A DNA stretch of 64,000 bases from contig CALSLL010000002.1 in NCBI GenBank assembly GCA_943787185.1, positions 124,001-188,000 on the forward strand. Reading direction: 5' to 3'. The DNA comes from UBA10349 sp003485905 (GTDB lineage: Bacteria > Pseudomonadota > Gammaproteobacteria > Arenicellales > Arenicellaceae). A model generated the notes under the pieces. The model saw only the letters and a list, made by a program, of their open reading frames with translations, had not been told where the DNA came from and did no database searches. Every line of letters begins with the position of its first letter. Position 1 is the first letter of the stretch. The position numbers were made by a program, and so were the translations under genes. Of this stretch, positions 46,616 through 56,447 are shown in pieces.

Positions 46616-48023
46616 TTGGGTTGAGCACATTCACTTTGTCGGTATCGGTGGTAGTGGCATGTGCGGTATTGCTGAAGTACTGGTAAATAGCGGCTACAAA
46701 GTCAGTGGCTCTGACGTGTCAGATGGTCCAGCGGTTACACGGTTGAGCTCGCTAGGGGCTAAAGTGACTATTGGGCATGCAGCAGCAAATGTACTCGGAG
46801 CTGATGTGGTGGTTGTATCGACTGCAATCGATTCAGCAAACCCAGAAGTTGTGGCCGCAACCGAAGCGCGTATTACTGTAATCCCAAGGGCAGAAATGCT
46901 TGGCGAACTAATGCGTTTTCAAAAGGGAATTGCGGTGGCCGGGACTCATGGCAAGACAACTACTACAAGTTTGGTCGCAGCTATTATGGTCGAAGCAGGG
47001 TTAGACCCTACATTTGTAGTTGGTGGGCAGGTAAAGGGGGCAGGTACAAATGCGCGTTTAGGGGAAGGAGAATATCTGGTAGCAGAAGCAGATGAAAGTG
47101 ATGCATCATTTTTACGTCTGAAACCAGAAATGGCGGTGGTAACGAATATTGACGCTGACCATATGCAAACCTATGACGGCGACTTTGGCAAGCTAAAAGC
47201 TGCTTTTGTAGAGTTTCTGCAGGCGCTTCCATTTTATGGGTTGGCCATTGTGTGCGCTGACAATCAAGAGTTGGTGAGTATCTTGCCATCTGTGCATAAG
47301 CCGATACTAATGTACGGATTTTCGGAGTCTGCAGATGTAAGAGGTGTAGAGGTTATACCCAGCGATCTTGGTATGAGGTTTACTCTACAGCGCGCAGGCA
47401 AGGCAGAGCTCAATATCGAGCTTGCCCTACCGGGTGAGCATAATGTTTTAAATGCTTTAGCGGCGATTGCAGTGGCAGATCGCCTTGGCGTTGAGGATAA
47501 GCATATTGTTTCTGCGTTAGCAGAATTTGCAGGGATCGGGCGGCGCTTCGAACGGCTACAGGATTTGAAAGTTAAAGAGGGCGGAAGTGCTTTTCTTATC
47601 GATGATTATGCGCATCATCCGAGTGAGCTAGACGTGACTATATCTGCCGCTCGGGGTGCTTGGCCAAACACTCGGCTGGTAGTAGTTTTCCAACCGCATC
47701 GTTACACCAGGACAAGAGACTTGCTTGACGATTTTGCGAGAGCTCTTTCGGAAAGTGATGTTTTGTTTGTACTCGAAGTGTATGCCGCCGGTGAGACGGA
47801 AATACCTGGTGCAGATGGACGGAGTGTATGTAGGGCTGTTCGTTCACGTGGGAAGGTAGAGCCTATATTTGTGGAGCGAATAGAAGATTTGGGGCAATCA
47901 ATGTGGCCCGTTCTAACTAGTGAAGACGTTGTCTTAACATTAGGTGCTGGCAGCATAGGTAAAATGGCGCGTGAGCTGCCGTCGGTCATAAACGCTATTT
48001 CTACTTTGGCGGTGTCTGCGTGA
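46608..48023 (+). CDS. murC: UDP-MurNAc:L-alanine ligase
   Basis: A 471-residue Mur ligase that adds the first amino acid. ATG at 46608 gives the standard start HIHFVGIGGSGMCGIAE; the frame upstream lies in murG and is not used. P-loop AGTHGKTT (111-118); DDYAHHPSE and FQPHRYTRT follow. TGATG overlap with murB. Confidence 0.95.
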   Translation: MRNWVEHIHFVGIGGSGMCGIAEVLVNSGYKVSGSDVSDGPAVTRLSSLGAKVTIGHAAANVLGADVVVVSTAIDSANPEVVAATEARITVIPRAEMLGELMRFQKGIAVAGTHGKTTTTSLVAAIMVEAGLDPTFVVGGQVKGAGTNARLGEGEYLVAEADESDASFLRLKPEMAVVTNIDADHMQTYDGDFGKLKAAFVEFLQALPFYGLAIVCADNQELVSILPSVHKPILMYGFSESADVRGVEVIPSDLGMRFTLQRAGKAELNIELALPGEHNVLNALAAIAVADRLGVEDKHIVSALAEFAGIGRRFERLQDLKVKEGGSAFLIDDYAHHPSELDVTISAARGAWPNTRLVVVFQPHRYTRTRDLLDDFARALSESDVLFVLEVYAAGETEIPGADGRSVCRAVRSRGKVEPIFVERIEDLGQSMWPVLTSEDVVLTLGAGSIGKMARELPSVINAISTLAVSA

Positions 48024-48931
48024 TGGGCGCTGCATCAGTGAATACCCAGTACGACGTTCGCGGGGAGCTGCGTTTTGCAGAGTCAATGGTTCGTCATACT
48101 TCTTGGCGGGCGGGCGGTAATGCAGCGGTTTTCTTTATTCCCGCTGATCAAGCGGATCTAGTAGATTTTGTTCGACAACTAGAATCTGAAAGAGAGGTTT
48201 TGTGGTTAGGGCTGGGGAGTAACTTGCTAGTTAGGGACGGGGGTTTCAGTGGAGTTGTTATTGATACTCGCAAAGCCTTAGCTGATTTAAAATTGAATTC
48301 GCAGGGATTACTGCGCGCCGGTGCTGGGGTTCCTGGTGCAAAATTGGCACGTTTTGCAGTTGCTAATGGGTTCCGGGGTGCAGAATTTTTTGCTGGAATT
48401 CCAGGTACGGTTGGGGGCGCATTGGCGATGAATGCTGGTGCCTGGGGTGGTGAGACCTGGCAATGCGTTAAACAGGTAGAAACTCTAAGTCGTCAGGCGC
48501 AAATCACAACGCGAACCTCACAGGAATACAAGGTTGGATATCGTTCTGTTAGTGGTCCGGACGACTGGTTTCTAAGTGCGACATTTGATTTTCAAAAAGC
48601 ACCCCAAGGCTTTGACGGAGTATTAGAAATCAAGTCTATGTTGGCGCAGAGAGCAGCTTCGCAACCAGTCCAGTCGGCCAATGCTGGATCGGTTTTTCGA
48701 AACCCAGAGGGGGATTACGCGGCAAGGCTGATAGAGAGTTGCGGATTGAAAGGTTCGCGGAAGGGCGGTGCCCAGATTGCTGAGAAGCACGCGAATTTTA
48801 TTATTAATAACGGAAATGCAACTGCTGCTGATATTGAATTTCTGATTGATCTGGCACAACGAAGAGTGCTTGCAGAAGAGGGTGTTTCATTGCAAACCGA
48901 AGTTCGAATTGTAGGGGGCAAAATTGGCTGA
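48023..48931 (+). CDS. murB: UDP-N-acetylenolpyruvoylglucosamine reductase
   Basis: A 302-residue FAD enzyme. LGLGSNLLVRDGGF binds FAD, and AGIPGTVGGALAMNAGA, YKVGYRS (type I loop) and GSVFRNP follow. ATG at 48023 shares its first base with the murC stop; GTG at 48020 is also possible. MurB here sits between murC and ddl, as in many gammaproteobacteria; in E. coli it is elsewhere. Confidence 0.93.
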   Translation: MGAASVNTQYDVRGELRFAESMVRHTSWRAGGNAAVFFIPADQADLVDFVRQLESEREVLWLGLGSNLLVRDGGFSGVVIDTRKALADLKLNSQGLLRAGAGVPGAKLARFAVANGFRGAEFFAGIPGTVGGALAMNAGAWGGETWQCVKQVETLSRQAQITTRTSQEYKVGYRSVSGPDDWFLSATFDFQKAPQGFDGVLEIKSMLAQRAASQPVQSANAGSVFRNPEGDYAARLIESCGLKGSRKGGAQIAEKHANFIINNGNATAADIEFLIDLAQRRVLAEEGVSLQTEVRIVGGKIG

Positions 48932-49835
48932 CTCTAAATTTGGCAAGGTAGCAGTTCTAATGGGAGGCAATTCTTCAGAGAGAGAGGTGTCGTTAAGCAG
49001 TGGGCGTGCTGTTTGCATGGGGCTTCGCGAGGCTTCTGTTGACGCCCATGAATTTGATACCGGTGCGTTTGGGATAGAGGCTCTACTAGCGGCTGATTTT
49101 GATCGAGTGTGGATTGCTCTGCACGGGCGTGGTGGTGAAGACGGGTCGATACAGGGTGCGTTGGATTTTATTGGGATTCCTTATACGGGTAGCGACGTGC
49201 TTTCTTGTGCGCTCGCAATGGACAAGGTGAAGTCTAAAAAACTTTGGTTACAAGATGGTCTACCTACCGCTAAGTTTTGGGTGGCAAATCGTGGTTCAGG
49301 GAAGAATGTTCAACTACAGGATTTACGATACCCAGTTTTTGTTAAACCAGCATTGGAAGGGTCTAGCATTGGCATTACAAAGGTGCTCGAACCATCCGGT
49401 CTCAATGCCGCGCTCGAGAGTGCTTGGGATCTCAAGTGCGATGCGCTTATTGAAGAGTATTTGCCAGGCGAAGAGCTCACAGTTGGGATATTAGGTGGAA
49501 AAGCGTTGCCGCCTGTTCGTGTTGAGACAGTCAATGAGTTTTATGACTATCAGGCTAAGTACGTTCTTGATTCAACGAGTTATCACTGCCCATCAGGTTT
49601 ATCCGAATCATTTGAGCAACAGATCAAGAGCCTTGCTGAACAAGCATTTGCTTCCTTGGGTTGTCGTGGCTGGGGGAGGGTTGACTTGATTTTAGACGAC
49701 AAACGAAATCCTCAGTTGCTAGAGGCAAACTTGGTGCCGGGTATGACAGGTACTAGTTTAGTGCCGATGGCGGCAAAAGCTGCTGGAATAAGCTTTAATG
49801 ACTTAGTGGTGCAGATACTGGAGACCAGCTTATGA
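48924..49835 (+). CDS. ddl: D-alanine:D-alanine ligase
   Basis: A 303-residue ATP-grasp ligase. The start is a TTG at 48924, inside the murB stop region, with AGGGGG about 7 nt before it; there is no ATG before VAVLMGGNSSEREVSLSSG. The ATP-grasp motifs (FVKPALEGSSIGITKV, EEYLPGEELTVGI, EANLVPGMTGTSLVP) are complete. It makes the substrate of MurF. 4-nt overlap with ftsQ. Confidence 0.94.
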   Translation: MADSKFGKVAVLMGGNSSEREVSLSSGRAVCMGLREASVDAHEFDTGAFGIEALLAADFDRVWIALHGRGGEDGSIQGALDFIGIPYTGSDVLSCALAMDKVKSKKLWLQDGLPTAKFWVANRGSGKNVQLQDLRYPVFVKPALEGSSIGITKVLEPSGLNAALESAWDLKCDALIEEYLPGEELTVGILGGKALPPVRVETVNEFYDYQAKYVLDSTSYHCPSGLSESFEQQIKSLAEQAFASLGCRGWGRVDLILDDKRNPQLLEANLVPGMTGTSLVPMAAKAAGISFNDLVVQILETSL

Positions 49836-50629
49836 CTGCCGCACCAAGAGCATTAGCGATTAGGCGTTATCGGAAAACGCGCATTAAACGTGCCCACTTT
49901 GCGCGTAGGTTAACAATTTTTGTTATCACAATAGTGTCTTTGGTTACCGCTGTTTTACTCGGTTTGGATTACCTTTTTCGACCGAACGTTTTGGTAGTTG
50001 ATCGTTTGGTTATTAAGGGTAGCTTTGAATACTTCGATCCGGTAACGCTACAACCAAAAATAGAGGCTGAGCTCGGGCGTAACTTTTTCACTATTGATTT
50101 AGAAAAGATCAAACGTATCGTTGATTCTGAAACATGGGTGGAACGTTCTGTAGTGCGCCGCGAGTGGCCAAACACTTTGATGGTTGAGCTCATTGAAAGT
50201 GTGCCGGTAATGCGATGGAAATCTGGAGGTTGGTTAACATTGGACGGCCGAATTGTTGAGTTACCCAATTTTGAGAATGCGGCTTCGATAACCGTTCATG
50301 GCCCACAACGGCAGAGCTTGCAAATTATGCAGCGAACGCATGAGTGGTCCAGGGAATTAGAAAAGCTGGGATTGCGATTGGAATCATTGAATGTGAGCGA
50401 TTGGCGATCATGGGGTTTAGTAGTGCTGGAGGATGATCCAGAAAACGGATTTCGTATCGAAGTCGCGCTAGGCACCATGGATTTAGAGCATCGTTTTGAT
50501 CGTTTCCTGCTTGCATTTAGAAAAGGTTTATTGGTTGTAGAAAATGGCGTGGTTTACGTTGACGTGAGGTACCCGGATGGCTTGGCAATAGCGGGCGTTC
50601 AATCATTTGATCGGCAACCGCCGGGTTAG
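49832..50629 (+). CDS. ftsQ: Cell division protein FtsQ
   Basis: A 265-residue bitopic protein: a basic cytoplasmic N-terminus, transmembrane helix (about 27-49) and a periplasmic POTRA domain (VDRLVIKGSFEYFD, NFFTIDLEKIKRIV) plus beta domain (WVERSVVRREWPNTLMVEL, cut at 19). It links FtsL/FtsB to FtsA-side proteins. Confidence 0.92.
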   Translation: MTAAPRALAIRRYRKTRIKRAHFARRLTIFVITIVSLVTAVLLGLDYLFRPNVLVVDRLVIKGSFEYFDPVTLQPKIEAELGRNFFTIDLEKIKRIVDSETWVERSVVRREWPNTLMVELIESVPVMRWKSGGWLTLDGRIVELPNFENAASITVHGPQRQSLQIMQRTHEWSRELEKLGLRLESLNVSDWRSWGLVVLEDDPENGFRIEVALGTMDLEHRFDRFLLAFRKGLLVVENGVVYVDVRYPDGLAIAGVQSFDRQPPG

Positions 50630-50638
50630 GAAAAAATA

Positions 50639-51874
50639 ATGACGCGAAATAAAGACGAAAATTTGATTGTTGGCTTGGATATAGGTACTTCAAAGGTGCT
50701 TGCGATCGTTGGAGAGGTGTCCCCTGATGGTGAAATTGAAATCATTGGTAGCGGTAGCCACGTAGCCAAGGGTATGCGTAAAGGCGTAGTAGCAAATATC
50801 GAATCGACTGTAACGTCAATTCAACGGGCGGTTGAGGAGGCAGAGTTAATGACAGGGTGTGAGATCGCCTCTGTCTATGCCGGTATAGCCGGCGCGCATA
50901 TAAGCAGCTTTAACTCGCACGGCGTTGTAGCTGTTCATGATGGGGAAGTTACTCAGGGTGATGTCGATCGAGTTATTGAGGCCGCGAGAGCCGTTGCAAT
51001 ACCTAACGATCAAAAGATATTACATATACTACCCCAGGAATACATTATCGATGGGCAAGAAGGGATACGTGAACCGATAGGGATGAGCGGTGTGCGCCTT
51101 GAAGCCAAGGTACATATGATTTCCGGCTCAGTGAGTGCCGCGCAAAACATTATAAAGTGCATCCGCCGAGTCGGTTTAGAAGTTGACGACATAGTTTTGG
51201 AGCAGCTTGCATCTAGTCAATCTGTGTTGACTGAAGATGAAAAGGAGCTAGGAGTATGCCTTGTAGATATCGGTGGTGGTACTTCCGATATTGCGGTGTA
51301 TACGGAGGGCTCTATTAAGCACACGGCTGTTATTCCTGTCGCCGGTGATCAGATTACCAACGATATTGCTATTGCCCTTAGGACTCCAACTAAATCAGCG
51401 GAAGAGCTGAAGAAACAATACGGTTGTGCGCTTAGGCAATTGGCCGACAGTGGGCAGACGATAGAGGTCCCGAGTGTTGGTGATCGACCGGTCAGAAAAC
51501 TCTCAAGACAAACGTTGGCGGAAGTGATCGAGCCAAGAATTGAGGAGTTGTACGAACTCGTTTTGCATGAATTACGGCGTAGCGGGTTCGAAGAGTTGGT
51601 TAGTTCTGGTGTTGTTCTAACGGGTGGCAGTTCGAAAATGGAGGGAATGGTTGAGCTGGCAGAAGAAGTTTTTCATGCGCCGGTGCGCCTCGGAATCCCC
51701 AAAAATGTAGGCGGTCAAAGCGAGACGGTTAAAAACCCAATTTACGCCACGGGCGTTGGTTTGATTCAGTTTGGTTTACTAAACCGGGGTAGAGGTTCAT
51801 TAGATAAGTTGCGAGGTGCTGATGGGGATTCGATTTGGACACGAATGAGAGGTTGGTTTGAAACAAATTTTTAA
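50639..51874 (+). CDS. ftsA: Cell division protein FtsA
   Basis: A 411-residue actin-like ATPase that ties FtsZ to the membrane. Phosphate loops VGLDIGTSKV (about 11-20) and LVDIGGGTSDIAVY, adenosine site LTGGSSKMEG, and a C-terminal amphipathic helix (WTRMRGWFETNF) for membrane binding. It starts 9 nt after ftsQ and ends 54 nt before ftsZ. Confidence 0.96.
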   Translation: MTRNKDENLIVGLDIGTSKVLAIVGEVSPDGEIEIIGSGSHVAKGMRKGVVANIESTVTSIQRAVEEAELMTGCEIASVYAGIAGAHISSFNSHGVVAVHDGEVTQGDVDRVIEAARAVAIPNDQKILHILPQEYIIDGQEGIREPIGMSGVRLEAKVHMISGSVSAAQNIIKCIRRVGLEVDDIVLEQLASSQSVLTEDEKELGVCLVDIGGGTSDIAVYTEGSIKHTAVIPVAGDQITNDIAIALRTPTKSAEELKKQYGCALRQLADSGQTIEVPSVGDRPVRKLSRQTLAEVIEPRIEELYELVLHELRRSGFEELVSSGVVLTGGSSKMEGMVELAEEVFHAPVRLGIPKNVGGQSETVKNPIYATGVGLIQFGLLNRGRGSLDKLRGADGDSIWTRMRGWFETNF

Positions 51875-51928
51875 TATTTATTTTTTATGGGTGAGAACCC
51901 AATATGTTTTACAACGGGAGATACAAAA

Positions 51929-53074
51929 ATGATTGAGTTATTGGATACAGTAGACCAGCAGGCCATTATAAAGGTCGTTGGCGTTGGCGGAGGAGGAGGA
52001 AACGCCGTCAATTATATGGTCGATGGTGAAATGGCCGGTGTTGATTTTATAATCGCCAACACCGATGCCCAGGCTTTGCAAAGTACTGGTGCCCACACAG
52101 TTCTGCAACTGGGTTCAACATTAACTAAGGGTCTTGGTGCTGGTGCAAACCCTGAAGTAGGCCGTCAGGCTGCAATTGAGGATCGCGAACGGATTGCTGA
52201 TGCCCTAGCGGATGCCGATATGGTATTTATAACCGCTGGAATGGGGGGAGGTACCGGTACCGGTGCAGCACCGGTTGTAGCGGAGATTGCTCGCGAATTA
52301 GGTGCGCTCACGGTTGCTGTAGTTACCAAGCCGTTTGATTTTGAGGGTGGCCGGCGAGCAAAGGTTGCCCAGCAGGGGTTGGATGCATTAGCGCAGAGTG
52401 TAGATTCTTTGATAACCATTCCTAATCAACGCCTAATGGATGTAATGGGAAAAGATGCAAGTTTACAGGATGCATTTGGACAGGCGAATGAGGTGCTTCG
52501 TAGCGCCGTTCAAGGTATCTCGGAACTTATTACCCGACCAGGGCTAATCAATGTAGACTTTGCTGATGTCAGAACGGTCATGTCTGAGATGGGGCAAGCA
52601 ATGATGGGGTCCGCGAGTGCTAGTGGCCCGAATCGAGCATTAGATGCTGCTCAAAGTGCACTGAGTAGTCCGTTACTAGAGAAAACTAATATTTCAGGTG
52701 CTAGAGGGATTTTAGTTAATGTGACTGCTGGGCCAGATCTTTCTATTGGAGAATTTGGTGAGGTAGGGACAATTATTCGTGATATTGCAGCTGATGATGC
52801 AACGGTCGTGATCGGAACAGCGATCGATAGTAGCCTGGGTGAAAACTTAAGGGTAACGATGGTTGCAACAGGACTCGAGCAACATAAAGCTGCTGGTAGC
52901 GGCCAGGAAAAACCATACAAAGTGGTGCAACCTGTACAACGAGTGGTGAATGGCCCGGATATAGGTGAGGACGACATGCTATATCACCGTCGAGCAAGTT
53001 ATGACGCTCGCTCGAATGCGGATGATGCCGATGAATTGGATATTCCGACTTTTTTGCGTCGACAAGCAGACTGA
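51929..53074 (+). CDS. ftsZ: Cell division protein FtsZ
   Basis: A 381-residue tubulin-like GTPase of the Z ring. GGGTGTG (G-box) and an N-terminal GVGGGGGNAVN nucleotide loop are clear, and the C-terminal conserved peptide DIPTFLRRQAD binds FtsA/ZipA. The ATG at 51929 is chosen because GGGAG lies 8 nt before it; the frame upstream starts at 51887 without support. Confidence 0.97.
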   Translation: MIELLDTVDQQAIIKVVGVGGGGGNAVNYMVDGEMAGVDFIIANTDAQALQSTGAHTVLQLGSTLTKGLGAGANPEVGRQAAIEDRERIADALADADMVFITAGMGGGTGTGAAPVVAEIARELGALTVAVVTKPFDFEGGRRAKVAQQGLDALAQSVDSLITIPNQRLMDVMGKDASLQDAFGQANEVLRSAVQGISELITRPGLINVDFADVRTVMSEMGQAMMGSASASGPNRALDAAQSALSSPLLEKTNISGARGILVNVTAGPDLSIGEFGEVGTIIRDIAADDATVVIGTAIDSSLGENLRVTMVATGLEQHKAAGSGQEKPYKVVQPVQRVVNGPDIGEDDMLYHRRASYDARSNADDADELDIPTFLRRQAD

Positions 53075-53430
53075 GAGATGGATATTGAAGCGGCTATCGA
53101 GTCAGAGGCACATCGAGAGGAAATTGTGTTTCTAATTTGCGGGCATATGGTCGATACTACACTTACACTCCCGTTTGGTGTAGTATCGATCGCATAGCTA
53201 GGTCGTAAAAGCGTATTGAGAATTTCCAATTAGCATTCTTATATCGTAAATATGAACGTTGAATTGCTGATTTGAATTGTCTTTTATAGGGTATAAATAG
53301 CTTATAAAGTATAAATAGAGAAAAAATTCCCCACCTGAACTCGAGTGGTGTGGTCAATAATAAATTATAAATATTTGGATTAACCATTGCTTCCAGCGAA
53401 TGCCATTAGAACTCTGTTCACCTCAATCAA
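53075..53430. other. 356-nt ftsZ-lpxC intergenic region
   Basis: An AT-rich gap between ftsZ and lpxC. It holds one strong inverted repeat (53151-53189, listed separately), two direct copies of TATAAATAG (53292-53300 and 53310-53318) that could be -10-like boxes for lpxC, and no supported ORF or RNA gene. Confidence 0.6.
53151..53189. terminator. 12-bp inverted repeat after ftsZ
   Basis: TCGATACTACAC and GTGTAGTATCGA form a perfect 12-bp stem with a 15-nt loop, 77 nt after ftsZ. No U-run follows, so it may attenuate or be an operator rather than a simple terminator. It separates the dcw operon from lpxC. Confidence 0.5.
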
Positions 53431-54348
53431 ATGATTAATCAACGTACGCTAAAAAATGTAATTCGTGCGACTGGTATCGGATTACATACTGGCAAGAAGG
53501 TTTATCTAACCTTACGTCCAGCGCCAGTTGATACTGGAATCATATTTAGACGAGTTGATTTAGATCCTGTTATTGAACTCCCGGCAAAGCCAGAGTTTGT
53601 TGGTGATACTCGCTTATCTACCGCATTGCATAATGGCGACGTTACAATTTCAACGGTCGAGCATTTGATGTCTGCGCTCGCGGGCTTGGGTGTTGATAAT
53701 GTTTATGTTGAATTGACTGAACCAGAAGTTCCAATTATGGATGGAAGTGCTGGGCCATTTGTCTTCTTGATTCAAAGTGCAGGTGTTGTTGAGCAAAAAG
53801 CTGCTAAAACATTCTTGCGAGTACGCAAAAATGTAAAAGTTGAAGAAGGTGACAAATGGGCGGAATTTAAGCCGTTTGAGGGATTTAAAGTCGCTTTCTC
53901 GATAGATTTTGATCATCCAATATTTATTAAAGCACCTCAAAAGGCTGTCGTCGATTTTTCGACTACTTCTTTTGTAAAGGAGGTCAGTCGTGCTAGAACT
54001 TTTGGATTTATGCACGACGTGGAGGCGTTACGCGAACGTGGTCTAGCGCTTGGCGGTAGTCAAGACAACGCGATTGTTATGGACGGCTTCAATATATTGA
54101 ATGACGATGGACTCCGTTATGAAGATGAGTTTGTTAAGCATAAGATCTTGGACGCTATTGGTGATTTGTATTTACTTGGCCATCCTATGATAGGAGAGTT
54201 TAGTGCACATAAATCCGGCCACTCATTGAACAACAAATTACTTAGAACGCTACTAGCTGATGATACGGCTTGGGAATTGGTGACTTTTGACAACCCGGAA
54301 GAAGCGCCAATATCGTTTATGAAGCTTGCAAGTGCGCAAGCCACCTAG
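53431..54348 (+). CDS. lpxC: UDP-3-O-acyl-N-acetylglucosamine deacetylase
   Basis: A 305-residue zinc enzyme, the committed step of lipid A synthesis. STVEHLMSAL has zinc ligand His78, HKILDAIGDLYLLG has the second His and Asp, and the C-terminal GHSLNNKLLR supplies the catalytic His. Its presence after ftsZ confirms a Gram-negative cell with lipopolysaccharide. Separated from ftsZ, so it likely has its own promoter. Confidence 0.96.
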   Translation: MINQRTLKNVIRATGIGLHTGKKVYLTLRPAPVDTGIIFRRVDLDPVIELPAKPEFVGDTRLSTALHNGDVTISTVEHLMSALAGLGVDNVYVELTEPEVPIMDGSAGPFVFLIQSAGVVEQKAAKTFLRVRKNVKVEEGDKWAEFKPFEGFKVAFSIDFDHPIFIKAPQKAVVDFSTTSFVKEVSRARTFGFMHDVEALRERGLALGGSQDNAIVMDGFNILNDDGLRYEDEFVKHKILDAIGDLYLLGHPMIGEFSAHKSGHSLNNKLLRTLLADDTAWELVTFDNPEEAPISFMKLASAQAT

Positions 54349-54597
54349 TTTTTACAAACTACTTACATACAAAGTCCCTGTTTATTTTTATGGGCTTAAC
54401 AGGCTGAACCCCCAACCCCCCAACTCTTTTCACTGCGGCAAAATCCTAAAGTACAAGTATTTTAATCTGGTAAGTCGGCTCGTCCTGAGCAGGATACGTA
54501 GTTGCTTAAAGAATGCCCCATATCTCGCATTTACAGAAGGCACTTTTTCTGGTCAAACGCATAAAAAATCAGTTTAACTAAGCGGAAGCAGATCGAA

Positions 54598-55053
54598 CTA
54601 TTTATGTTCTCCATTTAGCGTTTTGGCAAGACTTTTAAGGGCTTTGGCGAGAATTTCTTCTTTTACATGTTGCGCGCTGTGAGCAATCCCTTTTAACGCA
54701 TCGGCATCGACAGTTTGTCTTATCGTGCGCTTTTGCCTGTTTGGTCCAATATTTTCAGGTTGTAGTATTATTTTTATTTTTAATACTTGATTGTGTCCAA
54801 GGATATGAAGCTTACGGAGAATGCTTGGGATATTGTGGCGTAATTCTGTCGCCCAAACGGACCCATCGACTGCAACGGTAAGGGTTTCATCTTCGAAATG
54901 GGATGGCAGAGAGTGAGCGCTCAGTGGTTGTTCAATTAGTTCAAGCCAATTGTCAGCAATAGGGGAGACGATTTTAGATGAGCTTTTCAGTTTACGGGAA
55001 ACTGGTAAATCACCTAACAGCGTTGTAATATTCCGGTTTGCTTTTTTTGACAC
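54598..55053 (-). CDS. dciA: DciA-like DUF721 protein, predicted helicase-loading factor
   Basis: About 151 residues from a GTG at 55053 (SKKANRNITTLLGD is the usual family start); a longer frame to 55140 has a poor N-terminus. The DUF721 core has LTVAVDGSVWATELRHNIPSI, cut at 20, and predicted KH-like strands. DciA-type proteins are reported to load the replicative helicase in bacteria without DnaC; this role is inferred by family. Its position, next to lpxC and secA, is usual for the family in Pseudomonas-like genomes. Confidence 0.75.
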   Translation of the reverse strand: MSKKANRNITTLLGDLPVSRKLKSSSKIVSPIADNWLELIEQPLSAHSLPSHFEDETLTVAVDGSVWATELRHNIPSILRKLHILGHNQVLKIKIILQPENIGPNRQKRTIRQTVDADALKGIAHSAQHVKEEILAKALKSLAKTLNGEHK

Positions 55054-55273
55054 GATTCTACAAATTTTTGTTGTTGCGCTGAATACGTAAAATAATATTT
55101 TAAATTCGCGAACAGTAGAAACACCAAACCAACTGTACAAGCCGTAAACAGCTGAAAAATATTGCTGGACGGTATGATTACACTAGCAAGGACATACTGA
55201 TTTCAAGTGTAACTAGTTCGTAAGTTTGGATGCGAGTTGTGATGGGTTAAACAATAATACGATTGGTGCGGTT

Positions 55274-56182
55274 TTGAAACTAATAGTTATAAAAGATACT
55301 CAAAGTAAGCCTAAAACGTTTAGCTTTACTTCCCAGCAGTTAAAAATGATCGTTGCTGGTCTTGTCGCCTTACCTTGCATCATGTTGATAGCGGCAATTA
55401 GTATTTGGTATGGCGCAGCCAACTCGCTAAAGTCTGATGAATTAGCCGGTGATTTAGTGAACTATCAAGAGCAAGTAACGCTTGCTCGTGAAGATGCGCG
55501 TCAAAAACTGACCGCTTATGCAAAACGGATGGGGGCATTTCAGGCGCAAATGTCAAGAATTGAAGCGGTTGCTGAGCGCTTGGCCAACCAGGTTGGCCTC
55601 GATTTGGCAGCTTTTCAACTCGAAGATGAGCCTGGCGTTGGCGGAGCTTCGCCCGATACAAAAGGTGGTGTTGAAGATGGATTGCTTGCTGAATTGCGAA
55701 AGCTGGAGCTGAGTATTTCTACTAAAACCGGGCAATTTGAAGCGTTGGGTTATTTGCTGAGTGATGATGAGCGGTCTCAAAGTAGAAAGCCTGATGGCTG
55801 GCCGGTGGACGGAGGTTGGATATCATCTAGTTACGGTAGCAGGACGAATCCTTTGACTGGTAAACGGCAATTTCATCAAGGTGTTGATATCCCGGGGCAT
55901 TCTGGCTCAGACGTAGTGGCAGTAGCTGATGGGGTTGTTTCTCAATCCAAGTATGCTGGAAACTACGGCTGGACAGTGCAATTGAATCACGGGGATGGAG
56001 TGCAAACTCAATATAGCCACAACAAGGAGAATTTGGTTGCGGTAGGAGATACGGTTCACAAAGGAGAGGTCATTGCTATTTTAGGTAGCACAGGAAGATC
56101 TACCGGGCCTCACGTACATTTTGAAGTGAAGCAGTCAGGTAAAACAGTTAATCCTTACCCGTATATCAAGAAAAAAAGCTAA
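55274..56182 (+). CDS. M23 family metallopeptidase, membrane anchored
   Basis: About 302 residues from a TTG at 55274 (MKLIVIKDTQSKPKTFSF); the frame reaches further up to 55226. A transmembrane helix (roughly 26-50), a coiled-coil (LAGDLVNYQEQVTLAREDAR, 20 shown) and a C-terminal LytM domain with the zinc ligands HQGVD (HxxxD) and HVHF (HxH), so it should be an active peptidoglycan endopeptidase. It lies between dciA (divergent) and secA. Confidence 0.82.
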   Translation: MKLIVIKDTQSKPKTFSFTSQQLKMIVAGLVALPCIMLIAAISIWYGAANSLKSDELAGDLVNYQEQVTLAREDARQKLTAYAKRMGAFQAQMSRIEAVAERLANQVGLDLAAFQLEDEPGVGGASPDTKGGVEDGLLAELRKLELSISTKTGQFEALGYLLSDDERSQSRKPDGWPVDGGWISSSYGSRTNPLTGKRQFHQGVDIPGHSGSDVVAVADGVVSQSKYAGNYGWTVQLNHGDGVQTQYSHNKENLVAVGDTVHKGEVIAILGSTGRSTGPHVHFEVKQSGKTVNPYPYIKKKS

Positions 56183-56193
56183 CCGTTAGCTTT
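56175..56193. terminator. Short hairpin after the M23 peptidase gene
   Basis: AAAGCTA and TAGCTTT with a 5-nt loop overlap the stop of the M23 gene. No T-run follows, so the terminator call is weak. The remaining gap to secA (to 56447) shows nothing else. Confidence 0.35.
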
Positions 56194-56447
56194 AAGCGGT
56201 AACGCTAATTAAAGCGGGCTCGGAGGCCTAGTTTTTCATTGTGGAACCCCGCACAGGCGGTTACCATCCATACCTACTATCTAGAGGATACAGATACTAT
56301 ATTCTGCATCTTTTTGCCGTGTGCTTGGCTCGAGACTCGATTTGAATTCAGGGCAATTAGTTACCATATTAAATCAGCGTTAGAATTTTATAGTATGTCG
56401 CAGGCATCTAATGTTATAGCGACCTCAAACACCACACTAAGACAGAT

